Assembly (NCBI GenBank): GCA_946626395.1
Contig: CAMOUF010000105.1
Location: 1-15,038, forward strand
Origin: an uncultured Clostridia bacterium
GTDB lineage: Bacteria > Bacillota > Clostridia > Christensenellales > Aristaeellaceae
Direction of reading: 5' to 3'
Length of the DNA stretch: 15,038 nucleotides
A program made the translations under genes and the position numbers. Below the pieces are notes generated by a model. It made no database searches. It was not told the DNA's origin and was given only the letters and a program-made list of their open reading frames with translations. Each line of letters starts with the position of its first letter. Position 1 is the stretch's first letter. Below, piece after piece: positions 6,629 through 13,263 of this stretch.

Positions 6629-7747
6629 ATGCAGGAAGCCATTGAACGCGCGGTAGCGCATTATCGGGAATTGCTGATGAGCCAGGTGGAGCGGGCCCAG
6701 CACATGAATGACCAGGCCGCCCCTGAGGGAAAACAGAAGCTGGTCATCGGCGTAGTGGGCGGCGACGGCATCGGTCCTATTATCACGCTGCAGGCCCAGC
6801 GGGCACTGGAAGCGCTGCTGAAAGAAGAAATCCAGGCGGGAAAAATCGAAATCCGCTCTATTGACGGGCTGACCATCGAAAACCGCCTGGCGGTAGGGAA
6901 GGCTGTGCCGGATGACGTGCTGGCGGAAATCAAGCAGTGCGACGTGCTTTTGAAGGGCCCCACCACCACCCCCTCCGGCGGCACCATGGAAAGCGCCAAC
7001 GTGGCCCTTCGCCGGGAGCTGGATTTATTTGCCAACGTGCGCCCGGTTTCCGTGCCTGAGGAGGGCATCGACTGGACCTTCTTTCGGGAAAACACGGAAG
7101 GCGAATATACTCTGGGCAGCAAGGGCATTGAAATTCCCGGCCTGCTGACCATGGATTTCAAGGTGACCACCATCGCGGGCACCCGGCGCATCGCCCGGGC
7201 CGCCTATGAATTCGCCCGGAAGAACGGCAAAACCCACGTGGCCATCGTCACCAAGTCCAACATCATGAAAAAGACCGACGGTATGTTCTCCGAAATCTGC
7301 CGCCAGGTGGCCGCGGACTATCCCGAAATCCAGACGGATGAATACTTTATCGATATTATGAGCGCCAATCTGCTCAAGCCCGCCATGCGGCCCCAGCTGC
7401 AGGTGTTCGTGCTGCCCAACCTGTACGGTGATATCATCACCGATGAAGCGGCCCAGCTCCAGGGCGGCGTGGGCACCGCTGGCAGCGCCAACACCGGCGA
7501 CCGTTATGCCATGTTTGAAGCCATTCACGGCTCCGCGCCCCGGATGATCGCCCGGGGTATGGGGGATTACGCCAATCCGGAAAGCATCATCCGCGCCGCC
7601 GTGATGCTGCTCCAGCACATCGGCATGCCTGACAAAGCGGAACGGCTGGCCAAGGCCATTGACGCAGCCGCCGCTTCCTGCCCCATCGGCGTGGAGCAGG
7701 GCAACACCTGTGCCGATTTCGGCGACGCGGTGCTCAAGGCGCTGTGA
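6629..7747 (+). CDS. Isocitrate dehydrogenase (isocitrate/isopropylmalate dehydrogenase family)
   Basis: A 372-residue cytoplasmic beta-decarboxylating dehydrogenase that would turn isocitrate into 2-oxoglutarate and CO2. The substrate motif SANVALRRELD (from Ser122, Asn124, Arg128) matches the isocitrate-type SxNxxLRxELD pattern rather than the isopropylmalate type. Arg138 (FANVRP), Arg153 and Tyr160 (RENTEGEY), Lys209 (TKSN) and Asp268/Asp272 (GDIITDEAA) are the expected substrate, catalytic and metal residues. GGDGIGP is near residue 44. The coenzyme loop reads HGSAPRMIARGMGDYANP, about three residues longer than usual and with Arg where NAD or NADP enzymes carry a diagnostic Asp or Lys, so cofactor preference is open. 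Residues 1-36 are a helical extension. AAAGGAGG at 6611-6618 sets the start. Aconitase is not in the window. Confidence 0.9.
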   Translation: MQEAIERAVAHYRELLMSQVERAQHMNDQAAPEGKQKLVIGVVGGDGIGPIITLQAQRALEALLKEEIQAGKIEIRSIDGLTIENRLAVGKAVPDDVLAEIKQCDVLLKGPTTTPSGGTMESANVALRRELDLFANVRPVSVPEEGIDWTFFRENTEGEYTLGSKGIEIPGLLTMDFKVTTIAGTRRIARAAYEFARKNGKTHVAIVTKSNIMKKTDGMFSEICRQVAADYPEIQTDEYFIDIMSANLLKPAMRPQLQVFVLPNLYGDIITDEAAQLQGGVGTAGSANTGDRYAMFEAIHGSAPRMIARGMGDYANPESIIRAAVMLLQHIGMPDKAERLAKAIDAAAASCPIGVEQGNTCADFGDAVLKAL

Positions 7748-7822
7748 TAAGATATGGCGGAAAAAGCCATTCGTTTGCTCCCTTCCGGTTGTCACAAATA
7801 ACAGGAAACCCAAATAACGGAC

Positions 7823-7853
7823 GCGCCTTGCTGTATCGGCAAGGCGCTCTTTC
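7823..7853 (+). terminator. Probable rho-independent terminator of the citrate/isocitrate operon
   Basis: GCGCCTTGC (7823-7831) pairs perfectly with GCAAGGCGC (7839-7847) around TGTATCG. The tail TCTTTCCCTT is T-rich but interrupted, so efficiency may be moderate. Confidence 0.75.
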
Positions 7854-7952
7854 CCTTCCTGGACGGACAGATAGATTAACCAGCTTCTCAACCGATTCAC
7901 GCTTTACCATAAGAGCGTACCACAAAATATACCCGGATGCGATCGCCCCCTC

Positions 7953-7982
7953 TTGCGCAATCCCAAACAACCATGCTATAAT
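7953..7982 (+). promoter_or_regulatory. Extended -10 promoter of the WG-repeat pair
   Basis: A perfect TATAAT (7977-7982) is preceded by the extended -10 TGC (7974-7976). The only -35 candidate is TTGCGC (7953-7958) at 18 bp, matching only the first three consensus bases. The extended -10 makes the promoter credible. Confidence 0.7.
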
Positions 7983-8071
7983 GGGAAAGGCGCAATCAGC
8001 GTCCGTTAAGCCGGGCGGGAAAAAAGGCACGGCTGAAATAAAACATATGCATGTGAAAGGAGTCTCGAAAG

Positions 8072-9403
8072 ATGAAACGTATTCTGGCATGCGCGGCTGC
8101 GCTCCTGATCCTGCTGCCAGTGATGGCCTTGGCGGAGACAGAAATGCTGTTTCAATACAAGACATCCATCAAACCCATCGCCGGGACCGGGTATTTTACC
8201 ATGGCTTCCAAAGAGGATAACACCCTGGGACTGTTCAGAACCAACGGCCAGCAGATTCTGCCTTACGGCTATGCGGCTGTAGATTATCTGGGAGACGATT
8301 ATTTTTCCGCCTGCAAGGATATGAATGCGCTGAACGGCAAGGCCCTGGTGCGCAGCGACGGCACTCAGGCGGGCGAAATGAAATACGCCGGCTTTACCGT
8401 GTTCAACCGCTACTGGGTGGCCGCTTATACGGTTCAGGAGGAACAGGCTGCCAAGGGCGACGTTACCATCAATAAAGTGGCTTACCTGTATGACCAGGTG
8501 GATCTGTACTACTTTGGCAACGGCACGGCGGAGCTGGCCGCCTCCTTTACCTATGATGAATACGCCAACGCCGCGGTACACGGAGACTATATTGCCATTC
8601 AGGATCGTGAGGGCAAAGTGAGCGTGTATGACAGCGCCTTCCAACCTGTGGCGGTGGAGCTGAAAGCGTTTAACAGCCCCATGTTCGCCGTGAAGGACTA
8701 TCAGATTCAGAGCCTGCTGACTGGTGAGATTCTGGCAGATGGTTATTCCGAGGTGAAAGAAACTGTTCTGGCGGACCGCACGCTGATTCAGGCCACCCAT
8801 TTGTATTGGGATGGCACCAAGCTGGTGGACCTGCTGGATATGGACGGCAGCCCCGTCATGACCGGCGATTATCAGATCGTGACGCTGACGGACCGCTATG
8901 CCGTGGTCACCGATATGGATAAGAATCAGGGCCTGTTCTCTTTGGACGAACAGAAGCTCATCGTTCCCTGTGTGTATACGTCCATTGTCGCCGTGAAAAC
9001 CGATGTTGACCCCTATGTGCATAATGGCTATGTGTGCGTGGAAAAGGATGGAAAGTACGGCTTCGTGAGCGCCGCCACTGGCGAAGAAACCGTAGCCCCC
9101 AAATATTCCAAGTCGGTCGTGACCCTCATCGGCTGTGTGCTGGCCTATAACAACGCAGACGGCAGCATGATGCTGGTCGCCGGCGACGGCACCGTGACCA
9201 CGGTGGAGGACGCCATGGCGGTGGCGACCCGGGGAGACGGCTATCTTGTGGCGGCGAAGCGGAACGGCTTCGTGGGCCTGGTGGACTGGCATGGAAACGA
9301 GATCCTGCCTTTCATTCACAATAAGGACATCGTGGTCACCGATGACTCCCGCGCCATCATACGCACCAGCACGGGCCTGCAGATCGACGCGCTTGCTCGC
9401 TGA
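8072..9403 (+). CDS. Secreted WG-repeat protein, first of a tandem pair
   Basis: A 443-residue exported protein of unknown function. Residues 1-21 are a signal peptide (MKRILACAAALLILLPVMALA) with signal peptidase I cleavage likely at ALA-ETE and no lipobox. WG-type beta repeats, in which a GL(F/V) or GF strand is followed by a polar turn and a (I/V)(L/V)P strand, are seen at about residue 52 (LGLFRTNGQQILPYGY), 286 (QGLFSLDEQKLIVPCVY), 329 (YGFVSAATGEETVAPKY) and 401 (VGLVDWHGNEILPF). Degenerate copies lie between. The whole is predicted to be a beta-rich, perhaps propeller-like, extracellular protein. It starts ten bases after AAAGGAG and is followed after 14 bases by a paralogue of similar length. 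Ligand or partner cannot be inferred. Confidence 0.85.
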   Translation: MKRILACAAALLILLPVMALAETEMLFQYKTSIKPIAGTGYFTMASKEDNTLGLFRTNGQQILPYGYAAVDYLGDDYFSACKDMNALNGKALVRSDGTQAGEMKYAGFTVFNRYWVAAYTVQEEQAAKGDVTINKVAYLYDQVDLYYFGNGTAELAASFTYDEYANAAVHGDYIAIQDREGKVSVYDSAFQPVAVELKAFNSPMFAVKDYQIQSLLTGEILADGYSEVKETVLADRTLIQATHLYWDGTKLVDLLDMDGSPVMTGDYQIVTLTDRYAVVTDMDKNQGLFSLDEQKLIVPCVYTSIVAVKTDVDPYVHNGYVCVEKDGKYGFVSAATGEETVAPKYSKSVVTLIGCVLAYNNADGSMMLVAGDGTVTTVEDAMAVATRGDGYLVAAKRNGFVGLVDWHGNEILPFIHNKDIVVTDDSRAIIRTSTGLQIDALAR

Positions 9404-9417
9404 AGGGAGGAGCCTGC

Positions 9418-10836
9418 ATGAAATCACGGACGCGGCTGCTATGCCTGGCGGTGCTGTGCGCGCTTCTCATGAGCATGAGCGCGGCCCCCGCGCAGGCGGC
9501 GGAATCGCTGAACCTGACGCGGCTTTTAACCGGGATCGGGCAGCTGACCCCGGTAAATGGTACGCGGTTTCTCCTGGCCAAGGAAATGGGCGGGGAGAAT
9601 TGGGGCCTGTACAACACCAGCGGCGTTCAGCTGATCCCCTACGCCTACAAGGATTTTTCTTATCTTTCCTACAATTGCTTCCAGGCAGGGGAATATGCCA
9701 AGCCCAAGCTGGCGGCGGAGGATCCTTATCCTGCTCTGGAACAGATCAACTGCCACGCGCTGGTAACGCCCGGCGGCACGGCTGTTTCAGAATTCATTTA
9801 TGGCACTGTAAACGTCTATAATCCCTTCTGGGCTTCTGGCTGGGTGCTGGAGGAAGCGGATGGAGCGGATTACGATTACAAGCTGGATAACGCTCATTTT
9901 TACCGGATCGCTCGCTGCGATTTGTTTTTCCTGGGGGATGGCCTGCAGGAGGCAAAGCAAATCCTTTCTTTGACCCGGGAACAATTCAGGGATGCGGCGG
10001 GCCACGGCCATTACCTGTCTGTGCAGGACCGCGGGGGCGCTGTTTCCGTTTGGGATGCCAACGGGGAGAAACTTCCGCTTGCGCCCGGCAGCTTGAAGGA
10101 CAGCGTATACGCTATTAAAAACTGGATGCTGTATGATTGCGCCCAGAATAAAATGATCAGCGACGGTTATGCAGCGGTGAAGGAAGTTTACTATGAAGAC
10201 GGTATGCTGCTGGTAGCTTCCAGAACGGACTTTTCCGGAAAACAATGGAACGCCGTATTCAATGAATACGGGGAAGAAATTATGCCGCTGCAGAACGCCA
10301 AGGCGGACGTGATCGGCAACTATGTTCTTCTGACTCATAATGAAACGGGGAAAAAGGGACTCTATTCGCTCTCCTGGCGCAGTATGCTGCTCTATTGCGC
10401 CTATGACGAAATCTTCCAGAACAATAAAGCCATCGATCCTTTCATTTCCTTCGGCTACGCCGGAGTGGTGCTGGACGGCGTTCGGGCGACCATTGATATG
10501 AACACCGGCTTTGTGACCCCGGTCAAGGAATTGGAAACGGAAGTTACGTTCCTGGGCAGCGTATGCTATTATACGGTTGAAAAGAAAGCGCTGTCCACTT
10601 ACACTTACCTGTACGCTCCCGACGGTACGGAAAAAAGGGTCACCGGCGAAGCGAAAGCGGGACGCGGCAGCGGCCTGGTCACGGCCGGCGAATTTCTGGA
10701 GGGCAAGGATGTGTTCACCTGCTACGGCCAGCGGCTGCTCAAGCAGTTTACTGCCAAAGCTATCATCATCACGGATGATGACAAAGTGATCCTGAATACC
10801 AGAAACAACGGTTTTGAACTATACTCGCTTCAGTAA
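9418..10836 (+). CDS. Secreted WG-repeat-like protein, second of a tandem pair
   Basis: A 472-residue exported protein, a diverged paralogue of its upstream neighbour. Residues 1-27 are a signal peptide with likely cleavage at AQA-AES and no lipobox. The two proteins align collinearly along their length. For example HGHYLSVQDRGGAVSVWD here matches HGDYIAIQDREGKVSVYD in the first, and AIIITDDDKVILNTRNNGFEL near the end matches DIVVTDDSRAIIRTSTGLQI. Clear WG-like units are fewer (WGLYNTSGVQLIPYAY near residue 63 and KGLYSLSWRSMLLYCAY in the middle), so the repeat signature has decayed faster than the fold. The ribosome binding site AGGGAGGAG lies inside the 14-base gap, indicating co-transcription. 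Function is unknown. The two may form a heteromer or recognise related ligands at the surface. Confidence 0.82.
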   Translation: MKSRTRLLCLAVLCALLMSMSAAPAQAAESLNLTRLLTGIGQLTPVNGTRFLLAKEMGGENWGLYNTSGVQLIPYAYKDFSYLSYNCFQAGEYAKPKLAAEDPYPALEQINCHALVTPGGTAVSEFIYGTVNVYNPFWASGWVLEEADGADYDYKLDNAHFYRIARCDLFFLGDGLQEAKQILSLTREQFRDAAGHGHYLSVQDRGGAVSVWDANGEKLPLAPGSLKDSVYAIKNWMLYDCAQNKMISDGYAAVKEVYYEDGMLLVASRTDFSGKQWNAVFNEYGEEIMPLQNAKADVIGNYVLLTHNETGKKGLYSLSWRSMLLYCAYDEIFQNNKAIDPFISFGYAGVVLDGVRATIDMNTGFVTPVKELETEVTFLGSVCYYTVEKKALSTYTYLYAPDGTEKRVTGEAKAGRGSGLVTAGEFLEGKDVFTCYGQRLLKQFTAKAIIITDDDKVILNTRNNGFELYSLQ

Positions 10837-10842
10837 GAAGGG

Positions 10843-10885
10843 GCAAAGCCATGTCGGGTTTTTCCCGGCGTGGTTTTGCTTTTTT
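10843..10885 (+). terminator. Very strong rho-independent terminator after the WG-repeat pair
   Basis: The arms 10843-10858 and 10864-10879 form sixteen continuous pairs including three G-U, closed by a TTTTT loop, followed by a run of six T (10880-10885). It begins six bases after the stop codon. Confidence 0.93.
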
Positions 10886-10904
10886 GTTTATGTTGTGCTA
10901 TACT
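10876..10904 (+). promoter_or_regulatory. Extended -10 promoter for the kinase/nucleotidyltransferase operon, overlapping the upstream terminator
   Basis: The -10 box TATACT (10899-10904) is preceded by TGC (10896-10898). The -35 candidate TTGCTT (10876-10881) is 17 bp upstream and lies inside the right arm and T tract of the preceding terminator. The -35 is weak, but the extended -10 and its position 36 bp before the next start codon support it. Confidence 0.65.
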
Positions 10905-10939
10905 GGCATGGAAGCCGATCAAGCGGAGGAGAATGAAAC

Positions 10940-12115
10940 ATGCAGTGTGAAGAAAGATTCTATGAGATTTACAATCGGGATGCGGAAGGGCTGGCTTTCT
11001 CTCCCTATCGCATTTGCCCCATCGGCGCTCATTCCGACCATAACCTGGGCAAAATCACCGGACTGGCGATTGACAATGGCATTCACATTGCCTTCCGTCC
11101 CAAAAAGAACGGCGTCATTGAAATGACCAGTCTGCAGTTTCCCAAGCGCGCCCAGTGGCACATCCGGGAAATCGGTGATAAAACCGGAGACTGGGCGGAT
11201 TATCTGCGCGGCGCTACTTGGGCTCTGTGTAAGGAATATCCGCTGTCCGAGGGCCTGTGCGGCGTGATCGAGGGTTCCCTTCCCATCGGCGGTCTTTCTT
11301 CCTCCGCCGCTGTGATTCTGGCGTTCCTGGACGCCCTTTGCAAGGTGAACGGCATCAGGATATCCCCTCAAAAGCTGATCGACGTAGCCTTCGACGCCGA
11401 AAAAAATTACGTGGGCGTCAATGTGGGCACCCTGGATCAGAGCTGCGAAGTCTTGAGCAAAAAGGATCATCTTTTGTACCTGGACTGCAAGGATAACCGC
11501 TTTGAGCTGATCCCCACCAGCCCAGCCATGAAACCGTACAGCATCGCGATTTTCTTCAGCGGCCTGGAGCACAGCCTGGCCGGAAGCAAGTATAACATGC
11601 GGGTGGATGAGCTGCGGGCCGGGGTATATGCCCTGCAGGCTTTTTCGGGATACGAATACGGCAAATTCAATCAGGCAAACGCCCGGGACGTGAGCTTTAC
11701 CATTTATCAGGCCTACAAAGAGAAGCTGCCCATGCCATGGGCGAAACGCTGCGAGCATTGGTATACGGAATTCCAGCGCGTGGAGGCCGGGGCCGAAGCC
11801 TGGCGGCGGGGCGACTTGGAGGAATACGGCCGCCTGAGCTTTGAAAGCGGATGGAGCTCCATTCATAATTGGGAATCCGGCGCGCCGGAACAGATCAAGC
11901 TGTATGAAATCATGCGGGAAACCGACGGTATCTATGGCGGCCGGTTCAGCGGCGCGGGCTTCAAGGGCTGCTGCATGGCGCTGATCGATCCCGCCAAGGC
12001 CGACAGCATCCAGGAACGAGTAGAGCGGGAATACCTGACAGCTTACCCGGAGATGAAGGGCAAATACAGCTTCCACCTGAGCCACAGCGCCGATGGCATC
12101 GCCAACCAGAAATGA
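10940..12115 (+). CDS. GHMP sugar kinase, galacturonokinase/galactokinase-like
   Basis: A 391-residue cytoplasmic kinase that would phosphorylate the anomeric hydroxyl of a free sugar with ATP. All three GHMP motifs are present: SPYRICPIGAHSDHNLG (residues 21-37) in place of the galactokinase GRVNLIGEHTDY box, LPIGGLSSSAA (114-124, ATP phosphate binding) and GGRFSGAGFKGC (333-344). Asp166 in GTLDQS is the likely catalytic base. The first motif resembles plant galacturonokinases (RICPLGAHxDHQ) more than galactokinases, pointing to galacturonate or a related sugar. This rests on motif memory only. The nucleotidyltransferase 10 bases downstream would use the sugar-1-phosphate. GGAGGAG at 10925-10931 sets the start, and an ATG at 10933 is out of frame. 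Confidence 0.87.
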   Translation: MQCEERFYEIYNRDAEGLAFSPYRICPIGAHSDHNLGKITGLAIDNGIHIAFRPKKNGVIEMTSLQFPKRAQWHIREIGDKTGDWADYLRGATWALCKEYPLSEGLCGVIEGSLPIGGLSSSAAVILAFLDALCKVNGIRISPQKLIDVAFDAEKNYVGVNVGTLDQSCEVLSKKDHLLYLDCKDNRFELIPTSPAMKPYSIAIFFSGLEHSLAGSKYNMRVDELRAGVYALQAFSGYEYGKFNQANARDVSFTIYQAYKEKLPMPWAKRCEHWYTEFQRVEAGAEAWRRGDLEEYGRLSFESGWSSIHNWESGAPEQIKLYEIMRETDGIYGGRFSGAGFKGCCMALIDPAKADSIQERVEREYLTAYPEMKGKYSFHLSHSADGIANQK

Positions 12116-12125
12116 GGAAAAACAA

Positions 12126-12866
12126 ATGAAATGCGTTATTCTTGCCGCGGGCTACGCCACGCGTCTGTATCCCCTGACGGAGAATTTTCCCAAACCCCTG
12201 CTGAAGGTGGGCGAAAAAACGATTCTGGACTGGCTGCTGGAGGATATCCATACCAGCGGCCTGGTGGATGAATACATCGTGATTTCCAATCATAAATTCG
12301 CCAAGCATTTTCAGGACTGGGCGGCCATTCATCCGCTGCCTATCACCGTGGTGGATGACGGCACCAGCACCAATGAAACCCGTCTGGGCGCTGTGTGCGA
12401 TATTCAGTTCGCTGTTGACCAAAGAAAGCTGGACGATGATCTGCTGATCATCGCCGGGGATAACGTGCTGGATTTCAGCCTGACCCGGTTCATAGCCTAT
12501 GCCCAGGAAAAGAACACGTCCTGCGTGATGCGGTATTGGGAGGACGACGCCAAGCGGCTTTCCAAGAGCGGCGTTTCGGAAGTGGGGGAAAATGAAGTGC
12601 TGCTTTCCCTGGAAGAAAAGCCTGCCCAGCCCAAATCCAACTGGTGCACTCCGCCGTTTTATTTTTACAAGGCGGAGGACGTGAAAAAGATCCGGGATGC
12701 CATCGCCGATGGATGCGGCACCGACGCGCCAGGCAGCCTGGTGGCCTGGATGTGCAAGCATTCCGTGCTGCACAGCATGGAAATGCCCGGCAGCCGGTAC
12801 GACATTGGCAACCTGGAAAGCTATCAGAAGGTGCAGGAAACGTATCGAGGCATCCGCAACGAATAA
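12126..12866 (+). CDS. Sugar-1-phosphate nucleotidyltransferase
   Basis: A 246-residue cytoplasmic enzyme of the RmlA-like NTP-transferase family, which joins a sugar-1-phosphate to an NTP to give a nucleotide sugar and pyrophosphate. The nucleotide-binding signature is LAAGYATRLYPLTENFPKPLL (residues 6-26), with YATR in place of the usual xGTR. AGDNV (110-114) carries the catalytic metal aspartate Asp112, and EEKP (163-166) is the conserved sugar-binding loop. It ends with a compact C-terminus and lacks the LbH repeat tail of GlmU- or GlgC-type enzymes. The ATG at 12126 is preferred over 12093 because the domain begins directly with MKCVILAAG and a GAGG site overlaps the kinase stop. The pairing with a GHMP kinase resembles kinase/nucleotidyltransferase salvage pairs such as HddA/HddC. 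Sugar and base are unknown. Confidence 0.9.
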   Translation: MKCVILAAGYATRLYPLTENFPKPLLKVGEKTILDWLLEDIHTSGLVDEYIVISNHKFAKHFQDWAAIHPLPITVVDDGTSTNETRLGAVCDIQFAVDQRKLDDDLLIIAGDNVLDFSLTRFIAYAQEKNTSCVMRYWEDDAKRLSKSGVSEVGENEVLLSLEEKPAQPKSNWCTPPFYFYKAEDVKKIRDAIADGCGTDAPGSLVAWMCKHSVLHSMEMPGSRYDIGNLESYQKVQETYRGIRNE

Positions 12867-12902
12867 AGGAAGCTCCTGTGGCATCATCTCCCTCAATACG
12901 AT

Positions 12903-12945
12903 CAGCGCTCCCATCCGGGCAGCATCCGGACAGGGGCGCTGTTTT
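12903..12945 (+). terminator. Rho-independent terminator after the nucleotidyltransferase
   Basis: CAGCGCTCC (12903-12911) pairs with GGGGCGCTG (12933-12941), nine pairs with one G-U, around a loop containing a smaller CCGG/CCGG dyad, followed by TTTT (12942-12945). Confidence 0.83.
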
Positions 12946-12985
12946 CGTGGCTCCATTTGCCTGAACGAAAAAAGTTTACATGCAG

Positions 12986-13019
12986 GCAGTTGTTCCGAAC
13001 TGCGCCCTTATGTTATAAT
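12986..13019 (+). promoter_or_regulatory. Promoter of the dipeptidase operon with an inverted repeat over the -35
   Basis: A perfect TATAAT (13014-13019) lies 18 bp after the -35 candidate TTGTTC (12990-12995). The -35 is covered by an inverted repeat, GCAGTT (12986-12991) with AACTGC (12998-13003), a possible repressor or activator site. The predicted start near 13026 falls inside the first 78-bp repeat, giving a leader of about 240 nt. Confidence 0.68.
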
Positions 13020-13245
13020 GATGAGCGAACCAGCCCGAAGGGGTGGTTGCGCGTCCCGGCGCTTCCGAAGGAAAAGCGCCGGGCATCACGGTAAAATGAT
13101 GAGCAAACCAGCCCGAAGGGGTGGTTGTGCGTCCCGGCGCTTCCGAAGGAAAAGCGCCGGGCATCACGGTAAAATGATGAGCGAACCAGCCCGAAGTGTG
13201 GCTCAGCGTCCCGACGATTCCGAAGGAAAAGCGCCGGGCATCATC
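13018..13245 (+). repeat. Three tandem 78-bp structured repeats in the dipeptidase leader
   Basis: The copies start at 13018, 13096 and 13174. Copies 1 and 2 differ at only two bases (76/78). Copy 3 is one base shorter and diverged in its first half. Each begins ATGATGAGC. In copy 1, TGATG (13019-13023) can pair with CATCA (13084-13088) and enclose two hairpins: 13028-13048 (arms AACCAGCCC and GGGGTGGTT, one G-G mismatch) and 13055-13083 (arms CCCGGCGC and GCGCCGGG, extended by TTCC/GGAA). Both hairpins end in the same CCGAAGG apex. Together they form a three-way junction per repeat. The 397-base gap 12867-13263 otherwise holds only the terminator, the promoter and the ribosome binding site. 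No known riboswitch class was recognised. Confidence 0.9.
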
Positions 13246-13263
13246 ACCGCCAAGGAGGCTATC

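Larger units (their letters stand above)
7748..8071 (+). other. Intergenic region between isocitrate dehydrogenase and the first WG-repeat gene
   Basis: In order it holds a weak 5-bp hairpin (ATGGC/GCCAT, 7754-7770) with no T tract, a terminator (7823-7853), about 100 bases in which nothing was recognised, a promoter (7953-7982) and a leader of some 80 nt ending in AAAGGAG at 8056-8062. No small gene with a credible ribosome binding site was found. Confidence 0.7.

Noticed and set aside
7744..8220. A 158-codon + strand frame filling the gap before the first WG-repeat gene
   Set aside because: It runs through a terminator and a promoter, has no ribosome binding site, ends inside the WG gene and has low-complexity, non-family sequence.
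10851..11126. Small + strand open frame of 91 codons over the kinase start
   Set aside because: It starts inside the terminator hairpin, lacks a ribosome binding site and overlaps the kinase in another frame.
13018..13245. CRISPR array
   Set aside because: The 78-bp units are directly joined with no unique spacers, and no cas gene is nearby.
13018..13250. Minus-strand UUCG-tetraloop terminators or a minus-strand small RNA
   Set aside because: CTTCGG occurs on the minus strand in both hairpins, but the arm register favours a three-base loop, no T tract follows, and no minus-strand gene or promoter was seen.
12697..13263. Long upstream extension of the dipeptidase frame into the nucleotidyltransferase gene
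   Set aside because: The family N-terminus (LLFDTHAD) and an AAGGAGG site place the start at 13264. The upstream part overlaps another gene, a terminator and the promoter.
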